Shown here: positions 23,978 to 32,425 of the stretch, piece by piece
Layout of the letters: every line of letters starts with the position of its first letter
Position numbering within the stretch: the first letter of the stretch is position 1
Origin: Candidatus Rokuibacteriota bacterium
Lineage (GTDB): Bacteria > Methylomirabilota > Methylomirabilia > Rokubacteriales > CSP1-6
Assembly: GCA_003221455.1 (NCBI GenBank)
Contig: QHRX01000205.1
Location: forward strand, 1 to 48,041
Direction: 5' to 3'
Length of the DNA: 48,041 nucleotides
Program-made: the position numbers and the translations under genes
Notes under the pieces: model-generated
What the model was told of the DNA's origin: nothing
Databases searched by the model: none
The model's input: the letters and a program-made list of their open reading frames with translations, nothing else

Positions 23978-24209
23978 GCGCTCGTCGAGGGAGACGGACG
24001 CGGCGCGCGTCGGGCGGCCGGTCTCGGACCGCGGGCGGGTGAGCCGGTCAGTCCCGTGCCGCTCGAGCACCTGGGCCGCCGACCCGGACGGGGAGCGGAG
24101 GTCAATGTCTTCGGGGCCGGCTCCGGCGGGCGGCGTCATGGCGCCCGTTTTTACCATGGCTCCCCGGTCCCTTCAAGGTAGCGTAGCGTCGCAGGGAGCG
24201 GGGCGTTCC
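23978..24209. other. Divergent upstream region of FIST and methyltransferase genes
   Basis: On the reverse strand an open frame from ATG 24157 or ATG 24139 runs to the TGA at 23977-23975 and is in the same frame as the FIST gene. TTGAAG, 17 bases, TAAAAA and then 8 bases precede ATG 24139. Whether it is a separate short gene (54 residues), the true FIST N-terminus broken by a stop, or noncoding is unresolved. Confidence 0.35.
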
Positions 24210-25028
24210 ATGGACGTGATCGCGTTCTACGATCGGCACCCGATCAACGAGGCGCAGATCCTGGAGGTCCTCCGCCAGCGCGGGCGGCTGCCCGGTCGGC
24301 TCGCTCCCGAGGACCTCCTCGAGCTCGACCAAGACCATTTCGGAGGGCTGCCGGCGGTCGAGGCCCTCGCGCGGCTGGCCGGGATCAGCCGCGGCAGCCG
24401 GGTCCTCGACGTCTGCGCGGGGCTCGGCGGCCCCGCGCGCTTCCTCGCGTGGCGCCTGGGATCGGTCGTGACGGGCGTCGATCTCAACGCCGGGCGCGTG
24501 GCGGCCGCCCGTCGCCTGAGCGGCCTCGTCGGGCTCGAGCACGCGACCCGGTTCGTCCGCGGCGACGCGACCGCGCTGCCGCTCCGCGACCACGCCTTCG
24601 ACGCCTGCGTGAGCCAGGAGGCGTGGCTCCACGTCGAGGACAAGGCCGCCGTGCTCGCCGAGTGCCGCCGCGTGCTCCGCGCGGGCGGTCGCCTCGCGTT
24701 CACCGACTGGATCGCCCACCCGCGCCTGGCCGAGCGCGAGCGCGCCAGGCTCCGGGAGTGGATGGCGGCGACGGCGGTGCCGACCATTGACGGCTACCGC
24801 GCGCTGCTGGCGCGGAGCGGCTTCGTGGCGATCGCGGCCGAAGACCTCTCGGTGCCCCTCCGCCAGATCCTGCGCGAGCGGCTCCAGATGTTCCGGAGCC
24901 TCCGCGCGGCCACCGTCGCGCGCTTGGGGCAGGCGCAGTACGACGCGTTCGACCAGCTCTACGCGTTCTTCGTCGGGCTGGTCGAGGACGGCAAGCTCGG
25001 CGGCGGCCGCTTCGGCGCCACCGCCTGA
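24210..25028 (+). CDS. Class I SAM-dependent methyltransferase (small-molecule type)
   Basis: 272 residues from ATG 24210, preceded by GGGAGCGGGG. Motif I is VLDVCAGLGGPARFLA (about residues 67-82), followed by the acidic VTGVDLN, RGDATALPL and the post-motif SQEAWLHVEDK...RVLRAGGRLAFTDW, a pattern shared with sarcosine/dimethylglycine and related N-methyltransferases. The N-terminus (FYDRHPINEAQIL) is also of that group. Substrate unknown. It converges on the lysine-rich small gene with 7 bases between stops. Confidence 0.85.
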   Translation: MDVIAFYDRHPINEAQILEVLRQRGRLPGRLAPEDLLELDQDHFGGLPAVEALARLAGISRGSRVLDVCAGLGGPARFLAWRLGSVVTGVDLNAGRVAAARRLSGLVGLEHATRFVRGDATALPLRDHAFDACVSQEAWLHVEDKAAVLAECRRVLRAGGRLAFTDWIAHPRLAERERARLREWMAATAVPTIDGYRALLARSGFVAIAAEDLSVPLRQILRERLQMFRSLRAATVARLGQAQYDAFDQLYAFFVGLVEDGKLGGGRFGATA

Positions 25029-25035
25029 GGCCGGG

Positions 25036-25230
25036 CTAACCGGGCGGGTAGCGGAAGGCCGGCCAGCCGAGCCCGACTGGCTCCCCTGGCGGCTGCCACG
25101 TCTTCCGCGAAGCGGGCCGGTCGTTCAGGGCGACCGCGCGCTTGGCGGAGGACTTGCTGGTCTCGGGCTTCCCCATAGCCGGTCTCTTTGCCACGGACTT
25201 CTTCGTCACGACCTTCTTCGCCTTTTTCAT
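25036..25230 (-). CDS. Lysine-rich small basic protein (64 residues)
   Basis: MKKAKKVVTKKSVAKR starts a 64-residue protein; the first half is lysine/alanine/serine rich like histone-H1-type tails, the second half (TWQPPGEPVGLGWPAFRYPPG) is proline/glycine rich and uncharged. A promoter TTGACC (25267-25262), 18 bases, TAAATT (25243-25238) ends 7 bases before the ATG, giving a leaderless mRNA. This promoter, placed exactly like those of known genes here, is the main evidence that the ORF is real. A nucleoid-associated role is only a guess from composition. Confidence 0.6.
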   Translation of the reverse strand: MKKAKKVVTKKSVAKRPAMGKPETSKSSAKRAVALNDRPASRKTWQPPGEPVGLGWPAFRYPPG

Positions 25231-25237
25231 GCCGCGA

Positions 25238-25267
25238 AATTTACACCAGCGGTCGACGGGCGGTCAA
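25238..25267 (-). promoter_or_regulatory. Promoter of the lysine-rich small protein gene
   Basis: TTGACC (25267-25262), 18 bases, TAAATT (25243-25238) on the reverse strand; ATG follows after 7 bases. Confidence 0.6.
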
Positions 25268-25296
25268 CCGCGCCGGCAGGCGGGCGCGCGCCGGCC

Positions 25297-26913
25297 TTAC
25301 TTCAGGCGCTTCAGGAGGTCGCGCAGGCCCTGCTCGAGATCGCGGGCTTCTCCACGCGCCGGCAGCAGCGTGCCGGGCTTCACGCGAATGGAGGGAGAGG
25401 CGGCGCTGCCGGCCACCTTCGCCGCGATCTGGGCGCGGCCCGTCTTCACCACGAGGTCCGCGTTCACTCGGCCGTCGGTGAGCCCGTAGCGCCCGGCCAC
25501 GCTGATCTGCATGGCCCGGCTCGCGTACCGAAGGTCGTCGGTGGTGACGACACCGTCTCGGATCGTGTAGCTCCCGGTGATCGAGTCGAAGTCGAGCGGC
25601 GAGGTGAAGAGCGAGGCCGGCAGGTCCACGTTCAAGAGCGAGACGACGGCGCCCCCGATCCGCATCACCGCGCCGAGCAGCTTCAGCGCCTCGGGGCCGA
25701 CGACCTTGCCCGGCCCGACCCGGAGGTGGCCCGAGCCGGACAGGGTCGCCCAGAGCGCGGCCGGGCGCGCCGATGCCTCCCCGGTCAGGTCGAGTGGTCC
25801 CGTGACCGCGTAGCCCTGGCAGAGGTAGTTCACGAGCACGGGGCCGAGCGGCAGCGCCCGGATCGAGAGGTCGCTCACGCGCAGGAGCGCGCCGTCACGG
25901 AGGGTCCACCGGAGACCGGCGCTGACCGTTCCGGCGCCGAGCTTCGTCGTCAGCGGCCGACTGGTGAGCACGTCGTCGGCGAATGCGACCGGCAGGCGGA
26001 CCCGGTCGAGCGTGAGCGTGCGCCGGCGGGGCTCGGGGCAGGCCGCCCGGACCTGGGTGGCTGTGAGCGGGCTAAAGTCCGCCTCGCCGGTGACGCGGGG
26101 CGATCCGAGCGTGCCTGACACGGTCAGGGTTCCCTGGAGAGAGCCGCCGAGCTCGGGGGGCGCGCCCCTGGCCAATCCGCCGAGGCCGGCCAGGTGGCGA
26201 CCCGTGAACGCGATGCGCGCGCTGACCGGCGCCTCGAGCGGGGGCCGGCCCGCGCCGACCGCGAGCCTGCCGTCGGTGATCGTGAGCGCGAGCCCACCGG
26301 GCGAGAGTCGGGTCTGGCCGCTAAACTCGACGGGCGACGCCGAGCCGATCCGCGCGAGGCTCAGGTTCAGGCCGTCGAGGCGGTAGGTCGCCGCCGGCCC
26401 CGGGCCCGTCGTGTAGCTCAGCGTGCCGTCGACGATGCGGATCCGGGAGACCACCGGCAGGGCGCCACCCCCCACGACCGTCCGGGAGGTGGCCGGGCGC
26501 GGCGGCGGGGCCGCGCCGGGGGGCGCGCCGAGCGTCGCGACGTTCAGTCGGCCCGTCGGGCCCTGGATCAGCGCCACCTGCGGTCGCTCGAGGACGAGCT
26601 CGCCGAACTCCACGCGCCCCCGCAGGAGCGGCAAGAGCCGCAGCCGGAAGCTGCCGGTCTCCATGGTAAGGAACGGCTTCGTCCCGAAGCGGGGGTCCTC
26701 CGCGACCTCGAGATTCTTGAGCCGGACCGCCGGCAGCGGAAGGACGCGCACCGAGAGCGCGCCGAGGCGGACCGGGCGCCCGAGCGCCTGCGCCGCCGAG
26801 CGTGCGATCAGCGATTGGACCCGCGGGGCGTCGATGACGTACGGGACGGCCACGGCCGCGGCGAGCGCCAGCACCAGCAGGCCGGCGACCGCCGCCGCGA
26901 TCCACCTCAGCAT
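25297..26913 (-). CDS. AsmA family protein
   Basis: 538 residues with a single N-terminal membrane segment (about 5-27, AAAVAGLLVLALAAAVAVPYVI) and a long periplasmic beta-rich body. The segment RSAAQALGRPVRLGALSVRVLPLPAVRLKNLEVAEDP is the AsmA N-terminal signature; the C-terminal part (LGAVMRIGGAVVSLLNVDLP) resembles the AsmA-like C-domain. AsmA/TamB-type proteins are thought to carry or shape lipids between inner and outer membrane, consistent with a Gram-negative envelope. It starts 26 bases after the quinone oxidoreductase stop, last in a long reverse-strand run. Confidence 0.85.
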   Translation of the reverse strand: MLRWIAAAVAGLLVLALAAAVAVPYVIDAPRVQSLIARSAAQALGRPVRLGALSVRVLPLPAVRLKNLEVAEDPRFGTKPFLTMETGSFRLRLLPLLRGRVEFGELVLERPQVALIQGPTGRLNVATLGAPPGAAPPPRPATSRTVVGGGALPVVSRIRIVDGTLSYTTGPGPAATYRLDGLNLSLARIGSASPVEFSGQTRLSPGGLALTITDGRLAVGAGRPPLEAPVSARIAFTGRHLAGLGGLARGAPPELGGSLQGTLTVSGTLGSPRVTGEADFSPLTATQVRAACPEPRRRTLTLDRVRLPVAFADDVLTSRPLTTKLGAGTVSAGLRWTLRDGALLRVSDLSIRALPLGPVLVNYLCQGYAVTGPLDLTGEASARPAALWATLSGSGHLRVGPGKVVGPEALKLLGAVMRIGGAVVSLLNVDLPASLFTSPLDFDSITGSYTIRDGVVTTDDLRYASRAMQISVAGRYGLTDGRVNADLVVKTGRAQIAAKVAGSAASPSIRVKPGTLLPARGEARDLEQGLRDLLKRLK

Positions 26914-26939
26914 CGGGGCTCAGGAGACCGGATGCCGGC

Positions 26940-27908
26940 TCACGGGACGAGGAGCACCTTCCCCGTCGTCTTTCGGGCCTCCAGCGCGCGGTGGGCCTCG
27001 GCGGCGTCCTTCAGCGCGAACTCGGTCTCCATCCGGAGCTTGAGCTTGCCGTCCCGGATCCACGCGAGCACGTCGCCCGCGCGCGCCAGCAGTTCGTCGC
27101 GCGTCGCTATGTGATGGAACAGGCTCGGCCGCGTGAGGAAGAGCGAGCCCTTGGCGTTGAGCACGCTCGGGTCGAAGGACCCTACCGGGCCGCTCGACTG
27201 CCCGAACAGCACCATCATGCCGCGGGGCGCCAGGCAGTTCAGCCCCTTGTCAAACGTGGTCTTGCCGACGCCGTCGTAGACGACCTGGACCCCCTTGCCG
27301 CCCGTCAGGCGCCTCACCTCGGCCTCGAAGTCCTGCGCCGTGTAGAGGATCACGTCGTCGGCCCCGGCCCCCCGAGCGAGCCGCGCCTTGTCGTCGGTCG
27401 AGACGGTGGCGATCACCCGCGCGCCGCGGAGCTTCGCGATCTGGCAGAGGAGGAGCCCGACGCCACCAGCGGCGGCGTGGATCAGGCACGCGTCGCCCGG
27501 CTTCAGCGGGTACGTGGCACTCGCGAGGTAGTGGGCGGTCATGCCCTGGAGCATGGCGGCCGCGCCCTGCTTCGTGCTGACGCCGGCCGGGAGCCGGACC
27601 AAACGGGCGGCCGGGACGGCGGCGGACTGGGCGTAGGCGCCGAGGACGCCCGTGTAGGCGACCGGGTCGCCGACCTTCACCTCCGTCACGTTCGGGCCGA
27701 CGGCGGCGACGGTGCCCCCCGCCTCGAAGCCGATCGTGAAGGGCAGGTCCTGCTTGTGCAGGCCCGTCCGGAGGTGGACGTCGATGTAGTTGACGCCCGC
27801 CGCGTCGATCTTGACGACGGCCTCCCCGGCCTTCGCGACCGGCTCCGGCACGTCCTCGAAGCGGAGCGCGTCGGGCCCGCCGGGTGAGTGGACGCGTACG
27901 GCCTTCAT
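26940..27908 (-). CDS. NADPH:quinone oxidoreductase, zeta-crystallin type (MDR superfamily)
   Basis: 322 residues. It begins MKAVRVHSPGGPDALRFEDV and has the substrate-domain VNYIDVHLRTG motif and the nucleotide-binding HAAAGGVGLLLCQIAKLRGARVIATV, all typical of Zn-free QorA enzymes that reduce quinones with NADPH. No structural-zinc cysteines are seen. Its ATG overlaps the stop of the preceding membrane protein gene (ATGA) and a GGAGGATC ribosome-binding site lies inside that gene. Confidence 0.92.
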   Translation of the reverse strand: MKAVRVHSPGGPDALRFEDVPEPVAKAGEAVVKIDAAGVNYIDVHLRTGLHKQDLPFTIGFEAGGTVAAVGPNVTEVKVGDPVAYTGVLGAYAQSAAVPAARLVRLPAGVSTKQGAAAMLQGMTAHYLASATYPLKPGDACLIHAAAGGVGLLLCQIAKLRGARVIATVSTDDKARLARGAGADDVILYTAQDFEAEVRRLTGGKGVQVVYDGVGKTTFDKGLNCLAPRGMMVLFGQSSGPVGSFDPSVLNAKGSLFLTRPSLFHHIATRDELLARAGDVLAWIRDGKLKLRMETEFALKDAAEAHRALEARKTTGKVLLVP

Positions 27909-28756
27909 GGCGATCCTCCTGCAGCGCGGTCGGTGAACACGACGCGGAGCAAATTATACATGGCGTAGCATTCGAGCGCGAACGGCGGGAACCCGAGATA
28001 GCCGAGCACGGGCATCTCGAAGAGCTTCACGTTCCCCCAGTACGGCACCGTGTAGGTCCACTTCGTCACCGCCCCGTAGTTCCAGAACTCCCAGAGCACT
28101 CCGCAGACGAGCCCGCTCGCGAGCAGCGCGAGGACCGTGCTGGCCTCGCCGCGCTCGAGCTCGCGGAGCCACGAGGCGGCCCCCCGGCGACGGTTCACGG
28201 GCTCGAGGAGCAGGGCCCAGCCGGTCCAGACGAGCGGCACGAGCCAGGGCGACACGACCACGAGCGGCAGGGCGACGCTCACCGCGCCGGCGGCGACCGA
28301 ACCCCGGAGGGCCCAGGCGGGCAGCCGCACCGGCCGCACGCGGGCGCGGGCGAACACGGTGGCGCGCAGCACGCGCGCGGTGAGGAAGAGCGCGGGGAAG
28401 ATGGTTGCGAAGGCCCAGTCGTATCCGACACGCCGGAGGTAGGGGTTCGGCTCGAGCTGATGGTACTGCCACCAGAGGCCCACCTGGTCCGCAGGGCCGC
28501 GCCAGAACCGCGGCGCGTTGTACCACTCGAAGAGCCACCAGCAGGCGACCGAGGCGACTACGACGCCGACGAGCTCTCCCCGCTCGGTCGTCAGCAGCGA
28601 GGCGCCGGTCAGGCGGGCACAGAGGGCGTCGACGAGCAGCACGTAACCGGTCCACACGATCGGCGTAAACCACTCGCCGACGAGCGCCTGGCCCCGGAGG
28701 AGGAGGGCTTCGGCGGCCGCGACGACCGCGAGGCCCACCCACCCGTGACACGGCAC
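27905..28756 (-). CDS. Polytopic membrane protein with an internal duplication
   Basis: 283 residues, GTG start, about seven to eight hydrophobic segments. Residues about 29-85 and 171-233 repeat the pattern W..P.VWTG..LL......GA..L....GE.......(W/L).(F)E.WN......W, so the protein arose by duplication. The conserved C-terminal segment FEMPVLGYLGFPPFALECYAMY is likely functional. I do not recognise the family. It lies one base after the 40-residue gene and overlaps qor, so the three are coupled. Confidence 0.75.
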   Translation of the reverse strand: MPCHGWVGLAVVAAAEALLLRGQALVGEWFTPIVWTGYVLLVDALCARLTGASLLTTERGELVGVVVASVACWWLFEWYNAPRFWRGPADQVGLWWQYHQLEPNPYLRRVGYDWAFATIFPALFLTARVLRATVFARARVRPVRLPAWALRGSVAAGAVSVALPLVVVSPWLVPLVWTGWALLLEPVNRRRGAASWLRELERGEASTVLALLASGLVCGVLWEFWNYGAVTKWTYTVPYWGNVKLFEMPVLGYLGFPPFALECYAMYNLLRVVFTDRAAGGSP

Positions 28757-28757
28757 G

Positions 28758-28880
28758 TTAGACCTTCAGCAGGCTGCGGACCTCGCTGACCACCTCCTGG
28801 CGCCAGGCCTCGAGGTTCTCGGCGCGCAGCTTCTTCCGGGCCTCCCACGTCATGCCCTTGAACCGTTCTCGCGTGACCAT
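28758..28880 (-). CDS. Small charged protein (40 residues)
   Basis: ATG 28880 with a strong GGAGGAG ribosome-binding site 3 bases upstream opens MVTRERFKGMTWEARKKL, ending at the TAA 28760-28758. It is rich in R, K and E and predicted helical. It stops one base before the membrane-protein start, so it is translated in tandem with it. It is too short for standard gene callers. The function is unknown; a small partner of the membrane protein is possible. Confidence 0.65.
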   Translation of the reverse strand: MVTRERFKGMTWEARKKLRAENLEAWRQEVVSEVRSLLKV

Positions 28881-28898
28881 GCTCTCCTCCGACGGGGG

Positions 28899-29474
28899 TT
28901 AACGGATCGCTGCCAGATCCACGGAAAACCGCGTCACCTCGCGGCCGTCCTGGTCGCGCACGACCAGCACCACCCGACCCTTCGGGTTGAGCGCCGCCGT
29001 CGCGAAGCCGTACACGCAGTGCGCCAGGTACCGCCCCTCCTCCTGGCGCCGCGCGCTGCGCTCGTTCTGGACGAAGGTGGGGCGGAGCTCGCCGCCGGAC
29101 CCGGCGATCAGTCCGGAGGTGTAGAAGCGGGCGAAGTCGCCGCGCGACCCACGCAGGGACACCCAGAAGACCAGCCGGTCCCGGTCCTCCCGCAGCACCT
29201 TGTCGACGTCGCCCCGCGTGATCGGCTTCTGCTTGAAGGCGGCCTGGCGGGCGGCGAGTGCCAGGCGCAGAAAGGGGGTCATGACGGTCAGGTCGCCCGT
29301 CTCGTTCGAGGACCACCATTCGCCGGCAAACGTCTCGCTCGTGACGCTGCGCTCCCCGGTTCGAATCGCCTCGGCCTGCTCCCGCGCGGTGAGGATGAAG
29401 GACGCCGCCGCGGCGGGGGCGCCCCAGACTGCGCACGCGACCAGCACCAGGAGGGCAACTCGCGCGCGCGCCAT
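28899..29474 (-). CDS. Secreted protein of unknown function
   Basis: 191 residues with a clear signal peptide (about 1-24, ending PAAAA). The mature part is mixed alpha/beta and includes ERSVTSETFAGEWWSS, DRLVFWVSLRGSRGDF and a C-terminal RVVLVVRDQDGREVTRFSVDLAAIR strand pattern, with one cysteine. I do not recognise a family. It starts 13 bases after the M16 peptidase stop and is part of the same run. Confidence 0.7.
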   Translation of the reverse strand: MARARVALLVLVACAVWGAPAAAASFILTAREQAEAIRTGERSVTSETFAGEWWSSNETGDLTVMTPFLRLALAARQAAFKQKPITRGDVDKVLREDRDRLVFWVSLRGSRGDFARFYTSGLIAGSGGELRPTFVQNERSARRQEEGRYLAHCVYGFATAALNPKGRVVLVVRDQDGREVTRFSVDLAAIR

Positions 29475-29487
29475 CGGCGGCGGACGC

Positions 29488-30810
29488 CTAGCGGGCTCCG
29501 CTCACGGGCGCGGGGGTCCCGACCGTGACGACGGCGAACGCCTCCGGCAGGAGATAACGCTGGGCCGCCCGCTGGACGTCCGCGGCCGTCACCCGGGCGA
29601 TGCCCTCCCTGAACCGGTCGGCGTAGTCGAGCCCGAGACCCTGCTCCTCGACCCCGACCAGGAAGTTGGCGACCTTCGCCGACGTATCCAGGTGGAGCGG
29701 GAAGCCGCCGATCAGGTAGGCCTTGGCCGCGTCGAGCTCGTGGGCGCCGACCGGCTCCCGCGCGATGCGCGCCATTTCCGCCCGCGCGATGTCGAGCGCC
29801 TTCGTCGCTTCCGCCGTCCGGGTCCGGAGCCCGACGACCTCCGCCGACCCGTAGCGTCCGGGCGAGACGTAGCTGTAGACGCCGTAGGCGAGGCCGCGCT
29901 CCTCCCGCACCCGGAAGAAGAGGCGCGAGTTCGTCCCGCCGCCCAGGATGTAGCTGGCGACCACGAGGGGGAAGTAGTCGGGTTGGTCCTGGCGGATGGC
30001 CCGCCGGCCCATGGCGACGGTCGTCTGACTCAGGGTGCGCGCGATCGTCGACGCCTCGGGCGCCGACGTCGCGGACCCGGTCGGGACGGCCGGGGGCGGC
30101 GACGTCGGTCGCGCCCAGTCGCCGCAGCGGGCGAGGATCTCCTTCCGCGCCTCGTCCAGCGTGACGGCGCCGACGACCGCGATGATCGCGGCGTCGGGGC
30201 GGACGTGCTCGGCGTAGTACCCGACGACCTGCTCGCGCGTGAGCCCGCCGACCGACTCGCGGGTCCCGTCCGCCGGGTGCCCGTACGGGTGACCGAGGTA
30301 GACGAGCCGCATGAGCTCGCGTCCCGCCACCGCCTCCGGATTTTCCTCCGAGCGCTGGATCCCCGCCTGGATCTGCTTCCGCGTCCGCGCGAGCTCGGGC
30401 TCCGGAAAGGACGGGCGGCGGACGACGTCGGCGAGGAGGTCGAGCCCGAGCGAGAGGTCCTTCTTGAGCACCGCCAGCGAGACCGTGATGCCGTCCCGGC
30501 TCGCGTCCGACTCGAGGCTCCCCCCGACGAACTCGATAGCGCGGTCGATGTCGGCACCCGTGCGCGTGGCGGTGCCGCGCGTGAGGAGCCGGGCGGTGAG
30601 GTTCGCCAAGCCGGGCGCGTCGGGCGGGTCGAAGGCGCTGCCCGCGCGGAAGTAGGCGCGCACGGCGACGATGGGCACCGCGGGCCGCTCCGCCACCAGC
30701 AAGACGATCCCGTTCGGCAGGACCTCCCGGCGCGCGAGCGGGGCCGCGACGGCCGCCCCTGGCATGAGGAGCAGGAGGGGCAGAAGGGCCAGCCGGCGAG
30801 CCATCGTCAT
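29488..30810 (-). CDS. M16-family peptidase-like protein without zinc motif (partner subunit)
   Basis: 440 residues with signal peptide (MTMARRLALLPLLLLMPGAAVA). It has the two-domain M16 fold (PLARREVLPNGIVLLVAE at the start, LRTRTAEATKALDIARAEM in the second half), but where active members carry HxxEH this protein reads ANLTARLL, so the zinc site is lost. Such inactive halves pair with an active M16 subunit, here the next gene upstream. I placed the start at ATG 30810, 9 bases after a TATATC -10-like element; ATG 30819 and 30804 are alternatives, and the longer open frame to 31035 lacks signal-peptide logic. Confidence 0.85.
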   Translation of the reverse strand: MTMARRLALLPLLLLMPGAAVAAPLARREVLPNGIVLLVAERPAVPIVAVRAYFRAGSAFDPPDAPGLANLTARLLTRGTATRTGADIDRAIEFVGGSLESDASRDGITVSLAVLKKDLSLGLDLLADVVRRPSFPEPELARTRKQIQAGIQRSEENPEAVAGRELMRLVYLGHPYGHPADGTRESVGGLTREQVVGYYAEHVRPDAAIIAVVGAVTLDEARKEILARCGDWARPTSPPPAVPTGSATSAPEASTIARTLSQTTVAMGRRAIRQDQPDYFPLVVASYILGGGTNSRLFFRVREERGLAYGVYSYVSPGRYGSAEVVGLRTRTAEATKALDIARAEMARIAREPVGAHELDAAKAYLIGGFPLHLDTSAKVANFLVGVEEQGLGLDYADRFREGIARVTAADVQRAAQRYLLPEAFAVVTVGTPAPVSGAR

Positions 30811-31038
30811 CTGAGCCATGATATACCCCAGGGTAAGCCCGTGCGTCGGAACCGTCACTCTATCGGGTAGTTGCGACTCGCCGGGGGGCGAATGAGACGC
30901 CCCGGGGGCGGGAGTGAAGCGGCACCCCTGGGGAGCGCCACCGACGTCCGGGCTCGCGGCTAGTCCGTCCTCCCCGTGAGGGGTGGAGCCCCACGCGCGC
31001 CAGGTTCCGGTGCCCCGCGGCGCGGACAGGCGCACGTC
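30811..31038. other. Gap between the two M16 genes
   Basis: About 230 bases. TATATC at 30825-30820 may be the -10 element of the downstream gene. GGGGCG (30885-30890) and CGCCCC (30898-30903) can pair around 7 bases and may end the upstream transcript. The open frame crossing this gap has shadow-like composition. Confidence 0.4.
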
Positions 31039-32343
31039 TCAGGACTTCGGGATCAGGATGCCGACGTTCTTGCCGCTGTCGGGAAAGTAGGTGGTCGCCG
31101 CCCTCCGGAGCTGCTCGGCCGTGACCGCCCGGATCTTCGGGACGAACTCGTCCTTCAGCCGGAAGCCTCCGATCACCTCGAAGCGGGCCAGCAGGGAGGC
31201 CCGGCTGTGCACGGAGTCTTCCTGGAAGACGAAGCTCGCTTCGATCTGGTTCTTCGCCCGCGCCAGCTCCTCCTCCGAGACCGGCTCCGCCTTCAGACGC
31301 ACCATCTCGCCGAGCAGCGCCTGCTCGAGCGCCTCCGGCGTCTGTCCCGGCATCGGGTTCGCCCAGAACCAGAAGAGGTTTGGATCGACCGAGTAGTAGG
31401 AGTAGTCCCCGCCCGCGCCGAGAGCCAGCTGGCGGTCGCGGACCAGCTGCGTATACAGCCGCGAGGCGCGCCCACCCGACAGGACCGTCGAGAGGACCTC
31501 GAGCGCCGGCGCATCCTCCGAGCGGGAGTTGGGCACGTGATAGGCGATGTAGACGATCGGGAGCTGCGCGTCACGGTGGACGGTGACGCGCCGCTCCCCC
31601 GCCTGCGGGGGCTCCACCGCCAGCACCGGCGGCGGATCCGCGCCGCGCGGGATCGCGCCGAACGCCCGCGTGATCTTCTCGAGCAGCCCCGCGGCGTGGA
31701 AGTCCCCGGCCGCCACCACGAGGGCGTTGTTCGGCACGTAGTAGGTGTCGTAGAAGGCCCGAATCTCGGGCGGGGTGATGCGCCGGATGTCGACCGTCCA
31801 GCCGATGACGGGCAGGCGGTACGGGTGGGACAGGAAGGCGAGCGCGCTCGTCTCCTCGGCGAGGAAGCCGTCGGGGTCGTCCTCGGTGCGCGTCCGGCGC
31901 TCCTCCATCACGACCTGCCGCTCGGCGGCGATCTCCGCCGGATCCAGGAGCAGGTGCCGCATGCGGTCGGCCTCGAGCGCGATCACTCGGTCGACCTTGT
32001 CGGCGGCGATGTCGACGAAGTACGACGTCACGTCGCGGCTCGTGAACGCGTTGTTGCGTCCCCCGTTCTCCTCCACGAGCCGCCCGTACTGGCCGCGCCC
32101 GTAGGTGGGCGTGCCCTTGAACATCAGGTGCTCGAGGAAGTGGGCGATGCCCGTCGCGCCCGGGTGCTCGTTGCGGGAGCCGACGCGGTACCACACCTGG
32201 AAGGACACGATGGGGTTGCGGTGGTCCTCCAGCAGGAGGACGCGGAGGCCGTTGTCGAGCGTCGCCTCCACGACGGGGTCGGCGGCGCCCGCCGGGGCGG
32301 CGAGTACCGCGACGAGGCAGAGCGCGGTCACGAGCGCCGTCAT
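31039..32343 (-). CDS. M16-family zinc peptidase (active subunit, secreted)
   Basis: 434 residues, signal peptide ending in AGA (residues 1-21). The inverted zinc motif HxxEH is present in GIAHFLEHLMFKGT, and the downstream glutamate region follows. Such peptidases (PqqL/YmxG type) degrade peptides or process periplasmic proteins as heterodimers with an inactive partner. The ATG at 32343 lies 7 bases after a perfect TATAAT (32356-32351), with no Shine-Dalgarno site, so the mRNA is leaderless. Divergent from the HtrA-type protease gene. Confidence 0.92.
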   Translation of the reverse strand: MTALVTALCLVAVLAAPAGAADPVVEATLDNGLRVLLLEDHRNPIVSFQVWYRVGSRNEHPGATGIAHFLEHLMFKGTPTYGRGQYGRLVEENGGRNNAFTSRDVTSYFVDIAADKVDRVIALEADRMRHLLLDPAEIAAERQVVMEERRTRTEDDPDGFLAEETSALAFLSHPYRLPVIGWTVDIRRITPPEIRAFYDTYYVPNNALVVAAGDFHAAGLLEKITRAFGAIPRGADPPPVLAVEPPQAGERRVTVHRDAQLPIVYIAYHVPNSRSEDAPALEVLSTVLSGGRASRLYTQLVRDRQLALGAGGDYSYYSVDPNLFWFWANPMPGQTPEALEQALLGEMVRLKAEPVSEEELARAKNQIEASFVFQEDSVHSRASLLARFEVIGGFRLKDEFVPKIRAVTAEQLRRAATTYFPDSGKNVGILIPKS

Positions 32344-32350
32344 GCCCTCG

Positions 32351-32416
32351 ATTATACGCGACCGCCCTGGCGGCGCCGCCCCCCCCAGGCGCGCGAGCGC
32401 GCCCGTAGAGTATGAT
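32351..32416. promoter_or_regulatory. Back-to-back -10 elements for M16 peptidase and HtrA protease genes
   Basis: Reverse TATAAT (32356-32351) is 7 bases before ATG 32343; forward TATGAT (32411-32416) is 9 bases before ATG 32426. The -35 regions are not convincing. Two envelope protease genes diverge from 54 bases of shared upstream DNA, so common control is possible. Confidence 0.6.
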
Positions 32417-32425
32417 GTGACCGCG

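Noticed and set aside
29488-31035. Upstream extension of the inactive M16 gene
   Set aside because: The extra 75 residues have no motif and hide the clear signal peptide, and a TATATC -10-like element lies inside.
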